DNA of 64,000 nt from Paenibacillus ginsengarvi (GTDB taxonomy: Bacteria; Bacillota; Bacilli; Paenibacillales; NBRC-103111): contig NZ_RBAH01000002.1 of the NCBI RefSeq assembly GCF_003626695.1, positions 186,001-250,000 on the forward strand, written 5' to 3'. Shown piece after piece: positions 43,917 to 52,817 of the stretch (within the stretch, counting starts at the first letter, position 1; each line of letters begins with the position of its first letter). The notes under the pieces are model-generated. The model was not told where the DNA came from and searched no databases. It saw only the letters and a list, made by a program, of their open reading frames with translations. A program made the position numbers and the translations under genes.

Positions 43917-46900
43917 ATGCTGAGCAACTCCATTAAAGCGTCGGCCGGCGATACGGTGACCTTCGATGTATACGTATACAAAGTGGCTGCCGCCGATCAA
44001 TCGCACGGTATTCAGCCGGTTATTCATTACTATACGGCTGCCGGCGCGGAAATCACGCCGAACGCTTTCGTGAATTACGGCAATACCGCCGTTCCTATTG
44101 GATCATGGCACAAGCTTACCGTCAGCGCGAAAGCTCCCGCGAATACAGCTTATGTCAAAGTAGGGCTATATTCCGGCTTTCCCAGCCTCACTAAAGTGTA
44201 CGTAGACGACGCGAATATAACGGTCGTACCTTTCACGACTCCTCCACAGGAACAGGGACCCGCCGCTTCTATCGTTAATCCGGGCTTTGAAGCCGCGCTG
44301 GATAACAGCAATATTCCAGGCTGGAGTATAGCCGCAGGTACAAGCGGGGAGATCGGACTGGATAGCAACATTGTACGCAGCGGACTAAAAAGCCTGCACT
44401 TCAAGGATACTTCCACAACCGCAGGATTAAGGGTGATCAGCAGTGGCGTATCGGTTACTCCAGGCGCGTCCGTCATGTTGAAATCGAACGTATACGTCAT
44501 CAATCAAACGCATAATATCGTCCCGGAAATTCGCTTTTACAATACGGCCGGGGATCCGATTAGCGTAAAACAAGAGTTGTTTGGCAGTGTGACCTTGGGA
44601 ACTAACAAATGGACTGAAATGCGTATCAGCAGCACCGTGCCAGCCGGGACGGCTTATGCCAAGGCGGCTTTGTATTCCGGCGACCCAAGCTTGACGGAAG
44701 CCTATTTCGATGATATTTCCCTAGACGTCATACCACCGGAGGAGCCCTTGAACCGCGAATATGAAGCGCCAGTGAATCTTGGACCCATGGTCAATGTTAA
44801 CCTTGGGCAATCGGGAGCGATTCAAACGAATGCCAAAGGCGAGAACGAAGTTTATTTTGTAACAAATGGTTTGCCGGGCACCTTTTATGCTTTGGATGCC
44901 GAAACAGGAGCGCTCAAATTCAAACAGGATATTCCCAAAACAGAAGCAACCTGGGCCATGACCGTCGGATCCGATAAAAACGTCTATTTTGCCGCAACGG
45001 GCGACGGCAACTTGTACCGGTATGTGCCGGCCGAAAAGAAGGTAGAAGCACTCGGCTACAATACCGCGGACAATTGGGTGTGGGATATTGAAGAAATCGA
45101 CGGTAAAATTTACGGAGGTACCTACAACCCGGATACGCACGGCAAGTTGTTCGAGTACGATATAGCGACGAAGCAATTCCGCAACTATGGCACAGTAAAA
45201 TCCGGGCAGCAATATGTGCGGGGAATAGCTGTTGATGAGCAGTACATCTACGCGGGGCTTGGAACGACGGTTCAATTGTTCAAGGTGGATCGCGTAACCG
45301 GCGAAAAAACGGAAATCGTCATTCCCGGACATACGGGCGTTACCAATACGATTGCCGACGTATTCAAAGTCAAGAACAAGCTGTTTGTTTCCGTAAGCAC
45401 GGTGAACATGGTTGTTTGGGATCTGGAAACAAACACGATCGATGCCAGCTTTACCTATAGCAATATGATTTCGGAGCCGAATCCGGGCAATACCGACGAG
45501 ATTTACTATAAAGATGTGTCGAAGCTGTATAAATACAATATTAGCACGAAAAAATCTACCGAAATTCCGCTCACGGTGCCGCTCCCCGATACGACCCGTG
45601 TCAAAGACATGACATGGATCCAATTAAAAAGCGGCGAAAAAGCCGGAAAAACCGTACTCGCTATGGTCACTCAATATGGCGAATATATGCTGTACGATCC
45701 GACGGATCACTGGCTTTCGTTCGTGGAGCTGGCGATCGAACCGCAGCCGGTTCGAATCCAGGGCATTGAGCGCGGCTTCGACGGGCGCTTGTACTTTGGC
45801 GGCTACCAGCGCGGGATGAGTATCTATAATCCGTTCACGAACAAAATCGATGTAAACGTGTCTTCATTCGCACAGCCGGAAGGCATCGGATTTATGAATA
45901 ATAAGGTCTATTACGGCACGTATGTATCTGCGATTATGTACAGCTATGATCCGGCTGAGCCCGTCTTGCTGAATAAAAACCCGAAGTACGAGTACAAAGT
46001 TTCCCATCAGGACCGCCCTTTCGCGATCACTTCCGGGGATAACAAGCTTTTTGTCGGAACGGTGCCGGATTATGGCTTCCTGGGCGGGGCTCTGGCCATC
46101 TATGATGAAGCAACCGATACATGGAAGCAGTACAATCATGAACAAGTTGTAAAAAATCAAAGCATTATCGGATTAGCTTATAAGGATGGGCTTTTGTACG
46201 GCGGTACGACCGTTTGGGGCGGACTTGGAATCGAACCTTCCGAACCGCAAGCCAAAATTTTTGTCTGGGATGTTGCAAATGAAAGAAAGATCGACGAAAT
46301 CACGCTGAACATTCCCGGCATCGACGAGGCTCCTCGTATGATCGGAGAGCTTTCGTTCGGACCGGACGGATTGCTGTGGGGAGCGGTAGACGGTACGATT
46401 TTTGCCATGGACGTCCAAACAAAACAGATCGTTAAGAGCAAGATGATTCAACCGAGCACGTACAGCACTAGCAAATGGATGCCGTTCCATCTTAGATGGG
46501 CGCCGGACGGTATGCTTTATACGACGCTGTCCCGGAAAATTATAGCGGTTGACCCGGAGACGCTGAAGTACAAAATTATTGTGAATGATTTCCTGAACAG
46601 CATGACGATCGGCATAGACGGTTCGATTTTTTACGCGCCGGATGCAGGCGTTTCCTTGTCCCGTATTGCTGTGCCGGAAACCGATGCGACTTTGGCCGCT
46701 ATAACTGTAAATGGAACTGTGCTGGAGGGTTTCTCTCCGGGAGTACTGGAGTATACGGCTGCGATACCTGCGAATGCCAATATTCAGGCAATGGCGACTG
46801 AGGCGTTAGCAACGATTTCGAAAGAAACGATTCAGGATTCGAAACAAACGATCATCCGCGTAACGGCCAAAGACGGCAAATCCAAGCTGGAATACAAAAT

Positions 46901-48506
46901 CAATCACCGGTCCACGCCAACACCAACACCGCTTGAACAAGCGATCGAAAAAGCGAAGGCTGCAATAGCAGATCTGCCTGCCGTCATTACATTGGCGGAC
47001 AAACCGTCGGTAGTAGCCGCCCGCGCGGCAGTGGCTGAAGCGATAAGTAAAGGCGCGTTAGATACGGATATTACGAATCTATCCGTGCTGATAACGGCTG
47101 AAGCTGCTATCGCTCAACTGGAGAAGTCACCGGAGAACCCGTCTCCTGGAACTGGAGGCAACGGTAGCGGTGGCGGAGATAACGGCTCCACTACACCGGG
47201 GACGGGCAACGGAGGAGATAACGGCTCCACTACGCCGGGGGCGGACCACGGAGGAGATAACGGCTCCACTACGCCGGGGGCGGGCAACGATGGAGAAAAT
47301 GGTTCTACAACACCGCCAGCCGGCAACAGTGGGAATAATGGCTCCATCACGCCGCCAGCCGGCACTGGCAGCGGAAATGCTATCCAGGAACAAAAGCATA
47401 TAGTAGGCAGCAACGAGCTTCAAAAGGCTGCTGTTAATGGAAAAGTTGAGGTTGCGATTCCGCCAAACGCCAATCAAATTGCGCTGCCGGCGGCCCAGGC
47501 GCTTGAAGCCCTCGGGCAAAATCAGTTGGCCATCGTAACAGACCAGTTCAAGCTAAACATTCCGCCCGATTTGTTGAAGCAATTAGTCGGCAATTTGTCG
47601 AAGGAGACTTTAGAGAACGGCATGATCGAGTTGAAAATGGACGTTCTGCCGCAGTCGGAGTCCGAGAAGCTGATCGGTTTACTCCAGTCTTCCGAGCAAG
47701 CTTCCATCAAGCTTTTCGGTGCAGTCATCGATTTTGGATTGTCCTTTGTAGGCAAAAACGGAGAAAAAACCGGTTTGTCGGAATTCAGCGAACCGATCAC
47801 ACTGCATCTCAACGTGGACTCGGCTGCGAACCCGAACCTGGCCGGCGTATACTTCATTGCTGACGATAGCTCACTTACGTATATCGGCGGGGACATTCGT
47901 GGCGGTGTATTATCCGTCAGCCTTCACCATTTCAGTAAATATGCAGTACTGGAGTACAAAAAATCGTATGCCGATGTTTCCGCTTCTCATTGGGCCATCG
48001 ATGTCATTGAAGGGCTGACCGCGAAACATGTTATTTCAGGAACAAGCAGCTCTACGTTTGAACCGGACCGTGCGATCACGCGCGCAGAGTTTACTTCTTT
48101 GCTTGTGAAAGCTATGAAGCTGACGAATCCGCCGGGACCGCATACCTTTGCCGACGTAGCGAAAGGCTCATGGTACGAACAGCCGATTTCGATTGCCGTT
48201 CAAACGGGAATAGCTAATGGAAAAAGCGACACCGTCTTTGATCCGAACGGTAGTATTACACGACAAGAGATGGTTGCCATGATGATGCGCGCTTACGCGA
48301 TCCAAAAGGGTGTGAAGCTGGACGGTAGCTTGGCATCCGCCTTCAGCGATGAATCGGCTGTGGCGCCCTGGGCTGTAGAATATGTGAGGGCAGCGGCGTC
48401 GTTCCAATTGATCCAAGGTCGCGAAGCGGGTGCATTCGTTCCGCAGGGGATCTCGACTCGGGCGGAAGCGGCAGCGATTATTCAACGAATCTTGCAAAAG
48501 CAATAA
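43767..48506 (+). CDS. Giant SLH-anchored surface protein: CBM-like repeats, propeller, SLH (main part)
   Basis: This 1579-codon frame continues the gene begun at 43078; it is open upstream to about 43641, so the first codon given is not a true start. With one base restored, the product has 1809 residues: signal peptide; three carbohydrate-binding-like domains (NPGFE...IPGW, about 35-545); a beta-propeller-like region (about 566-1200, with LDAETGALKFKQDIP and FLGGALAIYDEATDTWKQYN); a cadherin-like beta-sandwich (LAAITVNGTVLEGFSPGVLE); a helical repeat; a Gly/Ser/Thr/Pro linker; a beta domain; and three SLH repeats (YADVSASHWAIDVIEGL; FADVAKGSWYEQPISIAV; FSDESAVAPWAVEYVRAA). The SLH domains would bind pyruvylated wall polymer, holding the glycan-binding parts at the surface. 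It is preceded by operator copy 3, so probably co-regulated with the oxidoreductase operon. Confidence 0.85.
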   Translation: MNGAIPGWTVDATTATYGSIELSSTQARSGASSLLFQDKVSGTSPNGAFRMLSNSIKASAGDTVTFDVYVYKVAAADQSHGIQPVIHYYTAAGAEITPNAFVNYGNTAVPIGSWHKLTVSAKAPANTAYVKVGLYSGFPSLTKVYVDDANITVVPFTTPPQEQGPAASIVNPGFEAALDNSNIPGWSIAAGTSGEIGLDSNIVRSGLKSLHFKDTSTTAGLRVISSGVSVTPGASVMLKSNVYVINQTHNIVPEIRFYNTAGDPISVKQELFGSVTLGTNKWTEMRISSTVPAGTAYAKAALYSGDPSLTEAYFDDISLDVIPPEEPLNREYEAPVNLGPMVNVNLGQSGAIQTNAKGENEVYFVTNGLPGTFYALDAETGALKFKQDIPKTEATWAMTVGSDKNVYFAATGDGNLYRYVPAEKKVEALGYNTADNWVWDIEEIDGKIYGGTYNPDTHGKLFEYDIATKQFRNYGTVKSGQQYVRGIAVDEQYIYAGLGTTVQLFKVDRVTGEKTEIVIPGHTGVTNTIADVFKVKNKLFVSVSTVNMVVWDLETNTIDASFTYSNMISEPNPGNTDEIYYKDVSKLYKYNISTKKSTEIPLTVPLPDTTRVKDMTWIQLKSGEKAGKTVLAMVTQYGEYMLYDPTDHWLSFVELAIEPQPVRIQGIERGFDGRLYFGGYQRGMSIYNPFTNKIDVNVSSFAQPEGIGFMNNKVYYGTYVSAIMYSYDPAEPVLLNKNPKYEYKVSHQDRPFAITSGDNKLFVGTVPDYGFLGGALAIYDEATDTWKQYNHEQVVKNQSIIGLAYKDGLLYGGTTVWGGLGIEPSEPQAKIFVWDVANERKIDEITLNIPGIDEAPRMIGELSFGPDGLLWGAVDGTIFAMDVQTKQIVKSKMIQPSTYSTSKWMPFHLRWAPDGMLYTTLSRKIIAVDPETLKYKIIVNDFLNSMTIGIDGSIFYAPDAGVSLSRIAVPETDATLAAITVNGTVLEGFSPGVLEYTAAIPANANIQAMATEALATISKETIQDSKQTIIRVTAKDGKSKLEYKINHRSTPTPTPLEQAIEKAKAAIADLPAVITLADKPSVVAARAAVAEAISKGALDTDITNLSVLITAEAAIAQLEKSPENPSPGTGGNGSGGGDNGSTTPGTGNGGDNGSTTPGADHGGDNGSTTPGAGNDGENGSTTPPAGNSGNNGSITPPAGTGSGNAIQEQKHIVGSNELQKAAVNGKVEVAIPPNANQIALPAAQALEALGQNQLAIVTDQFKLNIPPDLLKQLVGNLSKETLENGMIELKMDVLPQSESEKLIGLLQSSEQASIKLFGAVIDFGLSFVGKNGEKTGLSEFSEPITLHLNVDSAANPNLAGVYFIADDSSLTYIGGDIRGGVLSVSLHHFSKYAVLEYKKSYADVSASHWAIDVIEGLTAKHVISGTSSSTFEPDRAITRAEFTSLLVKAMKLTNPPGPHTFADVAKGSWYEQPISIAVQTGIANGKSDTVFDPNGSITRQEMVAMMMRAYAIQKGVKLDGSLASAFSDESAVAPWAVEYVRAAASFQLIQGREAGAFVPQGISTRAEAAAIIQRILQKQ
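47175..47370 (+). repeat. 39-bp tandem repeats encoding a GDNGSTTPG linker
   Basis: About five imperfect copies of a 13-codon unit (GDNGSTTPGTGNG and variants ending with GNNGSITPPAGTG). The first three are nearly identical at the DNA level, the last two have drifted. It is a flexible surface spacer, prone to copy-number change. Confidence 0.85.
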
Positions 48507-48568
48507 GAAAAGCTTCTAATCGAAGCCTTTTACACGATGAATGACCCTGTGTAAGTGTAGCTTTTCTT
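48505..48568 (+). terminator. Hairpin after the surface-protein gene
   Basis: AAGAAAAGCT (48505-48514) pairs exactly with AGCTTTTCTT (48559-48568); a small GCTTC/GAAGC hairpin is nested inside. Terminator-like but with a long loop. Confidence 0.5.
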
Positions 48569-48676
48569 GGTTAAGAAAGTTACGGCAGCCGGTCACGCGA
48601 TCGGTTACCATTGTTCATCGGGAGACAGGCAAACCACGTCCTGTAAGCAAGTTTGTTTTGCGTCTCGTGTAGAAAA

Positions 48677-48709
48677 GAACCGTCGGGGACTTTCCCTGAC
48701 GGTTCTTTT
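48677..48709. terminator. Bidirectional terminator between surface-protein and AraC genes
   Basis: GAACCGTCGGGG pairs with CCCTGACGGTTC (one G-U) over a five-base loop, with TTTTC on the plus side and an A-rich flank that gives T on the minus side. It lies between convergent genes. Confidence 0.85.
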
Positions 48710-48724
48710 CGTATGTCTAACCCC

Positions 48725-49513
48725 TCACACCTGATGAGTGCTGCGGTAGAAGGACGGATTCATGCCCATTTCCTTCGAGAAGACGCGGCTCAAATAAAAG
48801 GCGTTCTGGTACCCGCACAACTCGGCGATGCTCTCGAGCGATTCATCGGTTTCTACCAGCATTTGTCTGACCTTATGCAGCCGGATTCCCGTCAAATATT
48901 TGACCGGCGAGACGCCCAGTTCTTTTTGAAATTTGCGGGTGAATTGGGAATGGCTCAGTCCGACGAGCGAAGCGACCGATTGCATCGAGATGCTCTGGCA
49001 AGCCCGTTCGTTGATGTATCGTGCGGCTTCGTCGATGGCGGCATCCCGTGGCTTCATTTCTTTGCGCCGCGCCGCGCGTTCCCCGATGAGCTGGTACAAA
49101 ATGTCACTGACCAGATGCTCCGAATATTGCATCGATACGTTGCTGCGTGCTGCGCGCAGTACGGCCAGAGTGGACAGCAGGCGGGACGTATCGCGGAAGA
49201 CGATTTTTCCGAAATACGGAAATTCGACAGGCCCTTCGGACGACCGGGCATCTAGCCGAAAATGCATGTAATGGAAATCCAGCTTCTCTAGCATTTCGCG
49301 TTGAAGCAGGGTTCCCGGTGGACAAAGTACGGCCTCTCCGACTTTTACTTCCCCCGATTCGTCGGCAACGGTGTACCGGAACACACCCTTTTCACCGGCG
49401 AGCAATACCCAGCCTTCGTACGTTTCCTCCGGCAGCAGGAAGCTGGTTCGGTCCCGGGAATAGGATAGGGCGATCAGTTTCGTTTCGATCGCGATAATGT
49501 TCGCATGGTGCAT
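48725..49513 (-). CDS. AraC-family transcriptional regulator
   Basis: 262 residues from the ATG at 49513 (an upstream TTG at 49561 is less likely). N-terminal cupin-type sensor (FLLPEETYEGWVLLAGEKGV; FHYMHFRLDARS), then the C-terminal AraC double HTH: SMQSVASLVGLSHSQFTRKF and SLESIAELCGYQNAFYLSRV. Such regulators usually sense a sugar or uronate and activate a divergent operon. The PhyH-type gene lies divergently 128 bp away, and a motif TGCAAAAAAGTGTA occurs in the gap and again before the solute-binding gene at 50589; both may be its targets. Confidence 0.93.
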   Translation of the reverse strand: MHHANIIAIETKLIALSYSRDRTSFLLPEETYEGWVLLAGEKGVFRYTVADESGEVKVGEAVLCPPGTLLQREMLEKLDFHYMHFRLDARSSEGPVEFPYFGKIVFRDTSRLLSTLAVLRAARSNVSMQYSEHLVSDILYQLIGERAARRKEMKPRDAAIDEAARYINERACQSISMQSVASLVGLSHSQFTRKFQKELGVSPVKYLTGIRLHKVRQMLVETDESLESIAELCGYQNAFYLSRVFSKEMGMNPSFYRSTHQV

Positions 49514-49529
49514 GCGCGTCCCCCCACTT

Positions 49530-49545
49530 TGCAAAAAAGTGTAAG
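49530..49545. promoter_or_regulatory. Shared motif, copy 1 (candidate AraC-type site)
   Basis: TGCAAAAAAGTGTAAG; its first 14 bases are identical to those of the copy at 50478. It lies in the gap between the divergent AraC-family and PhyH genes, 17 bp from the AraC start. Confidence 0.5.
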
Positions 49546-49641
49546 CAAAATAGTAAAGCAATGCATGTTCTTGATATCCATAAAGATATACGATACGGAT
49601 ATGAAATGGAAGCTAAACAAAAAAGTGAAGGAGCGAGTGGA

Positions 49642-50412
49642 ATGAGGAACACGTTAACGTATGCGGAATTGGACGCATTCAAACAAAATGGCTATTTGGT
49701 GCTGCGAGGGGTATTTTCCCGGGAAGAGACGTTATTGTGGAAGGCGGAGACGAACCGGCTGCTCCATCTTGACGAACGGATCATTAATCCGCTCAACGTG
49801 CGGGTCGGCTTCCGCAAAAATGGCGACTTGAGTACGATTGAGAAGTTCGACCCGCTGGTTGACATCTCCCCGGTTTTTGACGAGCTGGCTAAGGATGAAC
49901 GAATTTTGACGCCGCTGCGCGATATTTATCTCGACGAGCCGCTGTTGTTCAAAGACAAGCTTATTTTCAAACTTCCCGGAGTTAGCGGTTATACGATGCA
50001 TCAGGATGCGGCGTTCTGGCAAGGATTTCCGTTCGAAGGACTCATCTCGGTGATGGTGGCGGTCGACGGAGCATCGCGAGCTAACGGCGGGCTGGAGCTG
50101 TTTCCCGGTTATCACGACCGGTTCCGATCCACGCCCGGGGAGCTGCGCAACTTCAACGCCGAAGAAATCGCGCAAATCGATTTGACCACAGGCAATCTGG
50201 TCGAAACCGAACCAGGCGACCTCATTCTGTTTCATTCGTTAACCCCGCACCGTAGCGGTCCGAATACGGCCGACTACAGCCGGACGCAGCTTTACTTAAC
50301 GTACTCGCCGTCCCGAAACGGCCAGTTGTACAAGGCGCACTACCAACACTTCGTCCGTTACGGCTCCCGGCATAAAACGGAGGAAACCGTGAATCAGAGC
50401 TATTTTTTGTGA
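49642..50412 (+). CDS. Phytanoyl-CoA dioxygenase (PhyH) family protein
   Basis: 256 residues from the ATG at 49642, with GAAGGAG 8 bases upstream; an ATG at 49561 would overlap the regulatory gap. A double-stranded beta-helix Fe(II)/2-oxoglutarate oxygenase: first His and Asp in YTMHQDAAFW, distal His in ILFHSLTPHRSGPN with the 2-oxoglutarate Arg nearby. In bacteria this family hydroxylates small molecules, and many copies occur in sugar-use clusters of Paenibacillus. Divergent from the AraC regulator, which probably controls it. The substrate is unknown. Confidence 0.9.
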   Translation: MRNTLTYAELDAFKQNGYLVLRGVFSREETLLWKAETNRLLHLDERIINPLNVRVGFRKNGDLSTIEKFDPLVDISPVFDELAKDERILTPLRDIYLDEPLLFKDKLIFKLPGVSGYTMHQDAAFWQGFPFEGLISVMVAVDGASRANGGLELFPGYHDRFRSTPGELRNFNAEEIAQIDLTTGNLVETEPGDLILFHSLTPHRSGPNTADYSRTQLYLTYSPSRNGQLYKAHYQHFVRYGSRHKTEETVNQSYFL

Positions 50413-50430
50413 TGAAAAAAGATCGTAGCG

Positions 50431-50462
50431 AAAACCCGGTGCAGGTCGCATCGGGTTTTTCC
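50431..50462 (+). terminator. Terminator of the PhyH gene
   Basis: AAAACCCG pairs with CGGGTTTT over a 13-base loop and is followed by TCC. Confidence 0.8.
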
Positions 50463-50477
50463 ATGCATACCGACTTA

Positions 50478-50493
50478 TGCAAAAAAGTGTAGG
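50478..50493. promoter_or_regulatory. Shared motif, copy 2 (candidate AraC-type site)
   Basis: TGCAAAAAAGTGTAGG shares its first 14 bases with the copy at 49530. It lies about 100 bp before the solute-binding protein start, after the PhyH terminator. A common regulator is inferred. Confidence 0.5.
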
Positions 50494-50588
50494 TACATTG
50501 CGGATTTATTGAATGTTCGCGCCGCCGCCGCGATTGTATGATGAGATGGAACGGCCGATCAATAGAATACAATTAGGAGGGTTTCTTG

Positions 50589-51926
50589 TTGAAGGTTTAT
50601 GAAGCTGAGAAAGTCGCAACAGCAAGGAAATGTATGGTATGGACAATCGGCGGTCTAATGGCGCTGCTCTTGGCCGCATGCGGAAGTACGGCAAGCATCG
50701 GCAAGGAAGGCGGCAGCGCGGGGACTGACAGCGCCTCCGGCGTTGAAACGACTCCAAGCAAAGGGCCGGTTAAGCTTGTTTTTTATTCGACGTCGGGCTG
50801 GACCCCGGAAGCGTTTAATGAACGGTTCGGCGATGCAATGCGCAAGAAATTTCCGGAATACACGATCGAATACATTCAATCCGGCAAAGGAGCTGGGCTG
50901 GCTGATCTGATGGCCGCCGGGCAGCAAATCGACGTATTCTGGCAAGCAGTCGACGTGACCATCCAGCAAATGCAGGAGTACAAGCTGGAGTATGATATGA
51001 GCGATCTGATCAAAAAGCACAATCTCGATCTGGGCACGCTCGAGAAATCGTCCATCGACGCGGTTCGCGCTTTGTCGGACGGCAAGATGTATGCGCTTCC
51101 TTTGGTGATCAATACAGCGGCTCTCTACTACAACAAGGACCTGTTCGATAAATTCGGAGTCCCTTACCCGAAAGATGGCATGACCTGGGATGAGGTAATC
51201 GAGCTGGCGAAGCGGATGAACAGGACGGACGGCGGGCAGACCTATTACGGACTCGGCACTTCGATCACCCACAATCTCAGCTTGAACCCGCAATCTGTAC
51301 CTTACGTGGACCGTAAAACCGAAAAAGCGACGATTTTGACCGATTCGAGATGGAAAAGCATTTTCGAAAATATGGTGGAAGCGTACAAGACGGCGGGCGG
51401 CGCCGGTAAAAACCCGACCCAGTTTGTGCAGGACAAAAACATAGCCATGACGGAAGGGTTGGCCAACCTGTTTTTAAACCTCGACATGACCACATTGAAT
51501 TGGGATATGATCACGTATCCGACGTACAAAGAAGCGACGGGGAAAGCGCCGCAGCCTTATCCCACCTTGTTCGGCATCACATCGACCAGCAAATTCAAGG
51601 ATGAGGCGTTCCAGGTGCTTAAGCATATGCTGTCCGAGCAGGAGCAGCTCAGCTTGTCGGAACGAGCGGTCATTCCGGTCTTGCAAAAGGACAACGTGCT
51701 CAAGGCGTTCGGCACGAAGAGTAAATACCAGGGGAAAAACTTCCAATCCATCGTCAGCCGGAAATTTTCGCCTATGCCGGACAAGACGAAATACGACTCC
51801 AAGGCGCAGCCGATTTACAACAAGTACGTTCCAGACGTGGCGAAAGGGGATCTGGACCTAAACACCGCTTTCCGTAAAATCGATGAAGATATGACCAAAA
51901 TGATTGCCGAGGAGAAAGCGAGATAA
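50589..51926 (+). CDS. Lipoprotein extracellular solute-binding protein (sugar ABC type)
   Basis: 445 residues from the TTG at 50589, 7 bases after AGGAGGG. Signal peptide with lipobox LAAC (Cys31). The binding core contains LEYDMSDLIKKHNLDLGTLE and ALYYNKDLFDKFGVPYPKDG, then MTWDEVIELAKRMNRTDGG, the group motif shared with 11902 and 60608. It should bind a sugar on the membrane outside. No permease genes accompany it. The shared motif at 50478 and the nearby AraC-family gene suggest joint regulation with the PhyH gene. Confidence 0.9.
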   Translation: MKVYEAEKVATARKCMVWTIGGLMALLLAACGSTASIGKEGGSAGTDSASGVETTPSKGPVKLVFYSTSGWTPEAFNERFGDAMRKKFPEYTIEYIQSGKGAGLADLMAAGQQIDVFWQAVDVTIQQMQEYKLEYDMSDLIKKHNLDLGTLEKSSIDAVRALSDGKMYALPLVINTAALYYNKDLFDKFGVPYPKDGMTWDEVIELAKRMNRTDGGQTYYGLGTSITHNLSLNPQSVPYVDRKTEKATILTDSRWKSIFENMVEAYKTAGGAGKNPTQFVQDKNIAMTEGLANLFLNLDMTTLNWDMITYPTYKEATGKAPQPYPTLFGITSTSKFKDEAFQVLKHMLSEQEQLSLSERAVIPVLQKDNVLKAFGTKSKYQGKNFQSIVSRKFSPMPDKTKYDSKAQPIYNKYVPDVAKGDLDLNTAFRKIDEDMTKMIAEEKAR

Positions 51927-51981
51927 TCGGAGAGAGGTAATCGTTTAACCTTAAAAGTGCGAGTCATTTCGTACCATAAAG

Positions 51982-52024
51982 CAGGAAAATCACGAGCGTA
52001 GCATCAAATTCGTGGTTTTTCCTG
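51982..52024. terminator. Hairpin terminator after the solute-binding protein
   Basis: CAGGAAAATCACGA pairs with TCGTGGTTTTTCCTG, with the T run inside the 3' arm. It lies about 55 bp after the stop codon. Confidence 0.7.
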
Positions 52025-52078
52025 TTTTATGAGTATGGTTGCAACCAAATAGGGAAGAACGTTCGGTCATAGAGAGGA

Positions 52079-52441
52079 ATGAGCAAATTTCTTATAGTAA
52101 TAGAACTATTCAAGGTACCGCACTTTAACTACGTTGGCGATTCCATTATGGGATACAAATCTCATATTGGCGCTGGCGTCATACTTTCTAATATGAAGTC
52201 GAATAAAACGGAAATCTCGATTCGATTATCTCCAGAAGAAACGATTCATACGGGATTGAGAAAGTTCGGTGCCATCGTCGGTGACGAAGTGGAAATCGGA
52301 TGTAATGCCGTGATCAACCCGGGTACTCTAATAGGCAGGGGTTCTATCATATATCCTCTAAGTAACCCAAGAGGCGTTATTCCCGAAGGTGTAATATATA
52401 AACAGAACGGAATCATAGTGGCTCTTCGTAAAGAAGAATAA
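52079..52441 (+). pseudogene. Truncated left-handed beta-helix (hexapeptide) acyltransferase-like protein
   Basis: 120 residues matching the C-terminal beta-helix of UDP-GlcNAc pyrophosphorylase-like proteins (VPHFNYVGDSIMGYKSHIGA; KFGAIVGDEVEIGCNAVINP; GRGSIIYPLSNPRGVIPEGV). Full-length relatives have about 230 residues, so roughly half is missing at the N-terminus. The ATG at 52079 directly follows GAGAGGA, too close for a good ribosome site. It is probably the remnant of a gene that lost its 5' half, although the beta-helix could still fold. There is no second half nearby. Confidence 0.65.
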
Positions 52442-52516
52442 AGTATAGAACCAAGCTAACAAGCCGTTATCCAGTACAGGGAGTAGTCCAAAATCGTTAT
52501 AACGAAACGGTCCATA

Positions 52517-52556
52517 GCAGGATACTTAACCGTCCCGTATACTAAAAGTATCCTGC
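52517..52556 (+). repeat. 11-bp perfect inverted repeat
   Basis: GCAGGATACTT (52517-52527) and AAGTATCCTGC (52546-52556) with an 18-base loop, ending just before an AAAGGAG ribosome-like site. It could be an RNA hairpin or an operator. Confidence 0.6.
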
Positions 52557-52570
52557 AGGAAAGGAGCGTG

Positions 52571-52609
52571 ATGGAATTGAACATGCAGACGAAGGTGATT
52601 TCGGTTTAA
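52571..52609 (+). CDS. Possible 12-residue leader peptide
   Basis: AAAGGAG then ATG at 52571 opens MELNMQTKVISV with a TAA stop at 52607. The good ribosome site and the hairpins on both sides (52517-52556; 52651-52684) resemble a leader-peptide arrangement, but no stalling motif is recognised. It could also be the first codons of a lost gene. The next gene starts 208 bp later. Confidence 0.25.
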   Translation: MELNMQTKVISV

Positions 52610-52650
52610 CGACCGACCTGCGTCGGTTCCGATGAACCGATTGAGCCAAA

Positions 52651-52684
52651 ACAACCGCCGTGGCCTTGATGCTGCGGCGGTTGT
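52651..52684 (+). terminator. Strong GC-rich hairpin before the aldo/keto reductase
   Basis: ACAACCGCCG pairs exactly with CGGCGGTTGT over a 14-base loop. The 3' flank is TCTGTGTG, not a pure T run, so it is a weak terminator or an attenuator. The rest of the 52442-52817 gap shows TCGGTT/AACCGA (near 52622-52639) and no other gene. Confidence 0.5.
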
Positions 52685-52817
52685 TCTGTGTGCGCCTTTC
52701 TGTAAAGGCAGCGGCGAGCTTTGAACAAAAATACAACTTTTTTGTACGGGTTAGCGAAGTATTGCGATGCCCGTCATGCTATAACTAACTAAACGCTATA
52801 GCTTGGAGGGATAACCA

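Noticed and set aside
47175..47370. 39-bp repeats as a CRISPR array
   Set aside because: They are contiguous, in frame and encode a surface linker; there are no spacers.
48653..49255. 200-codon plus-strand frame over the AraC-family gene
   Set aside because: Antisense to a clear AraC regulator with both helix-turn-helix motifs; no family match of its own.
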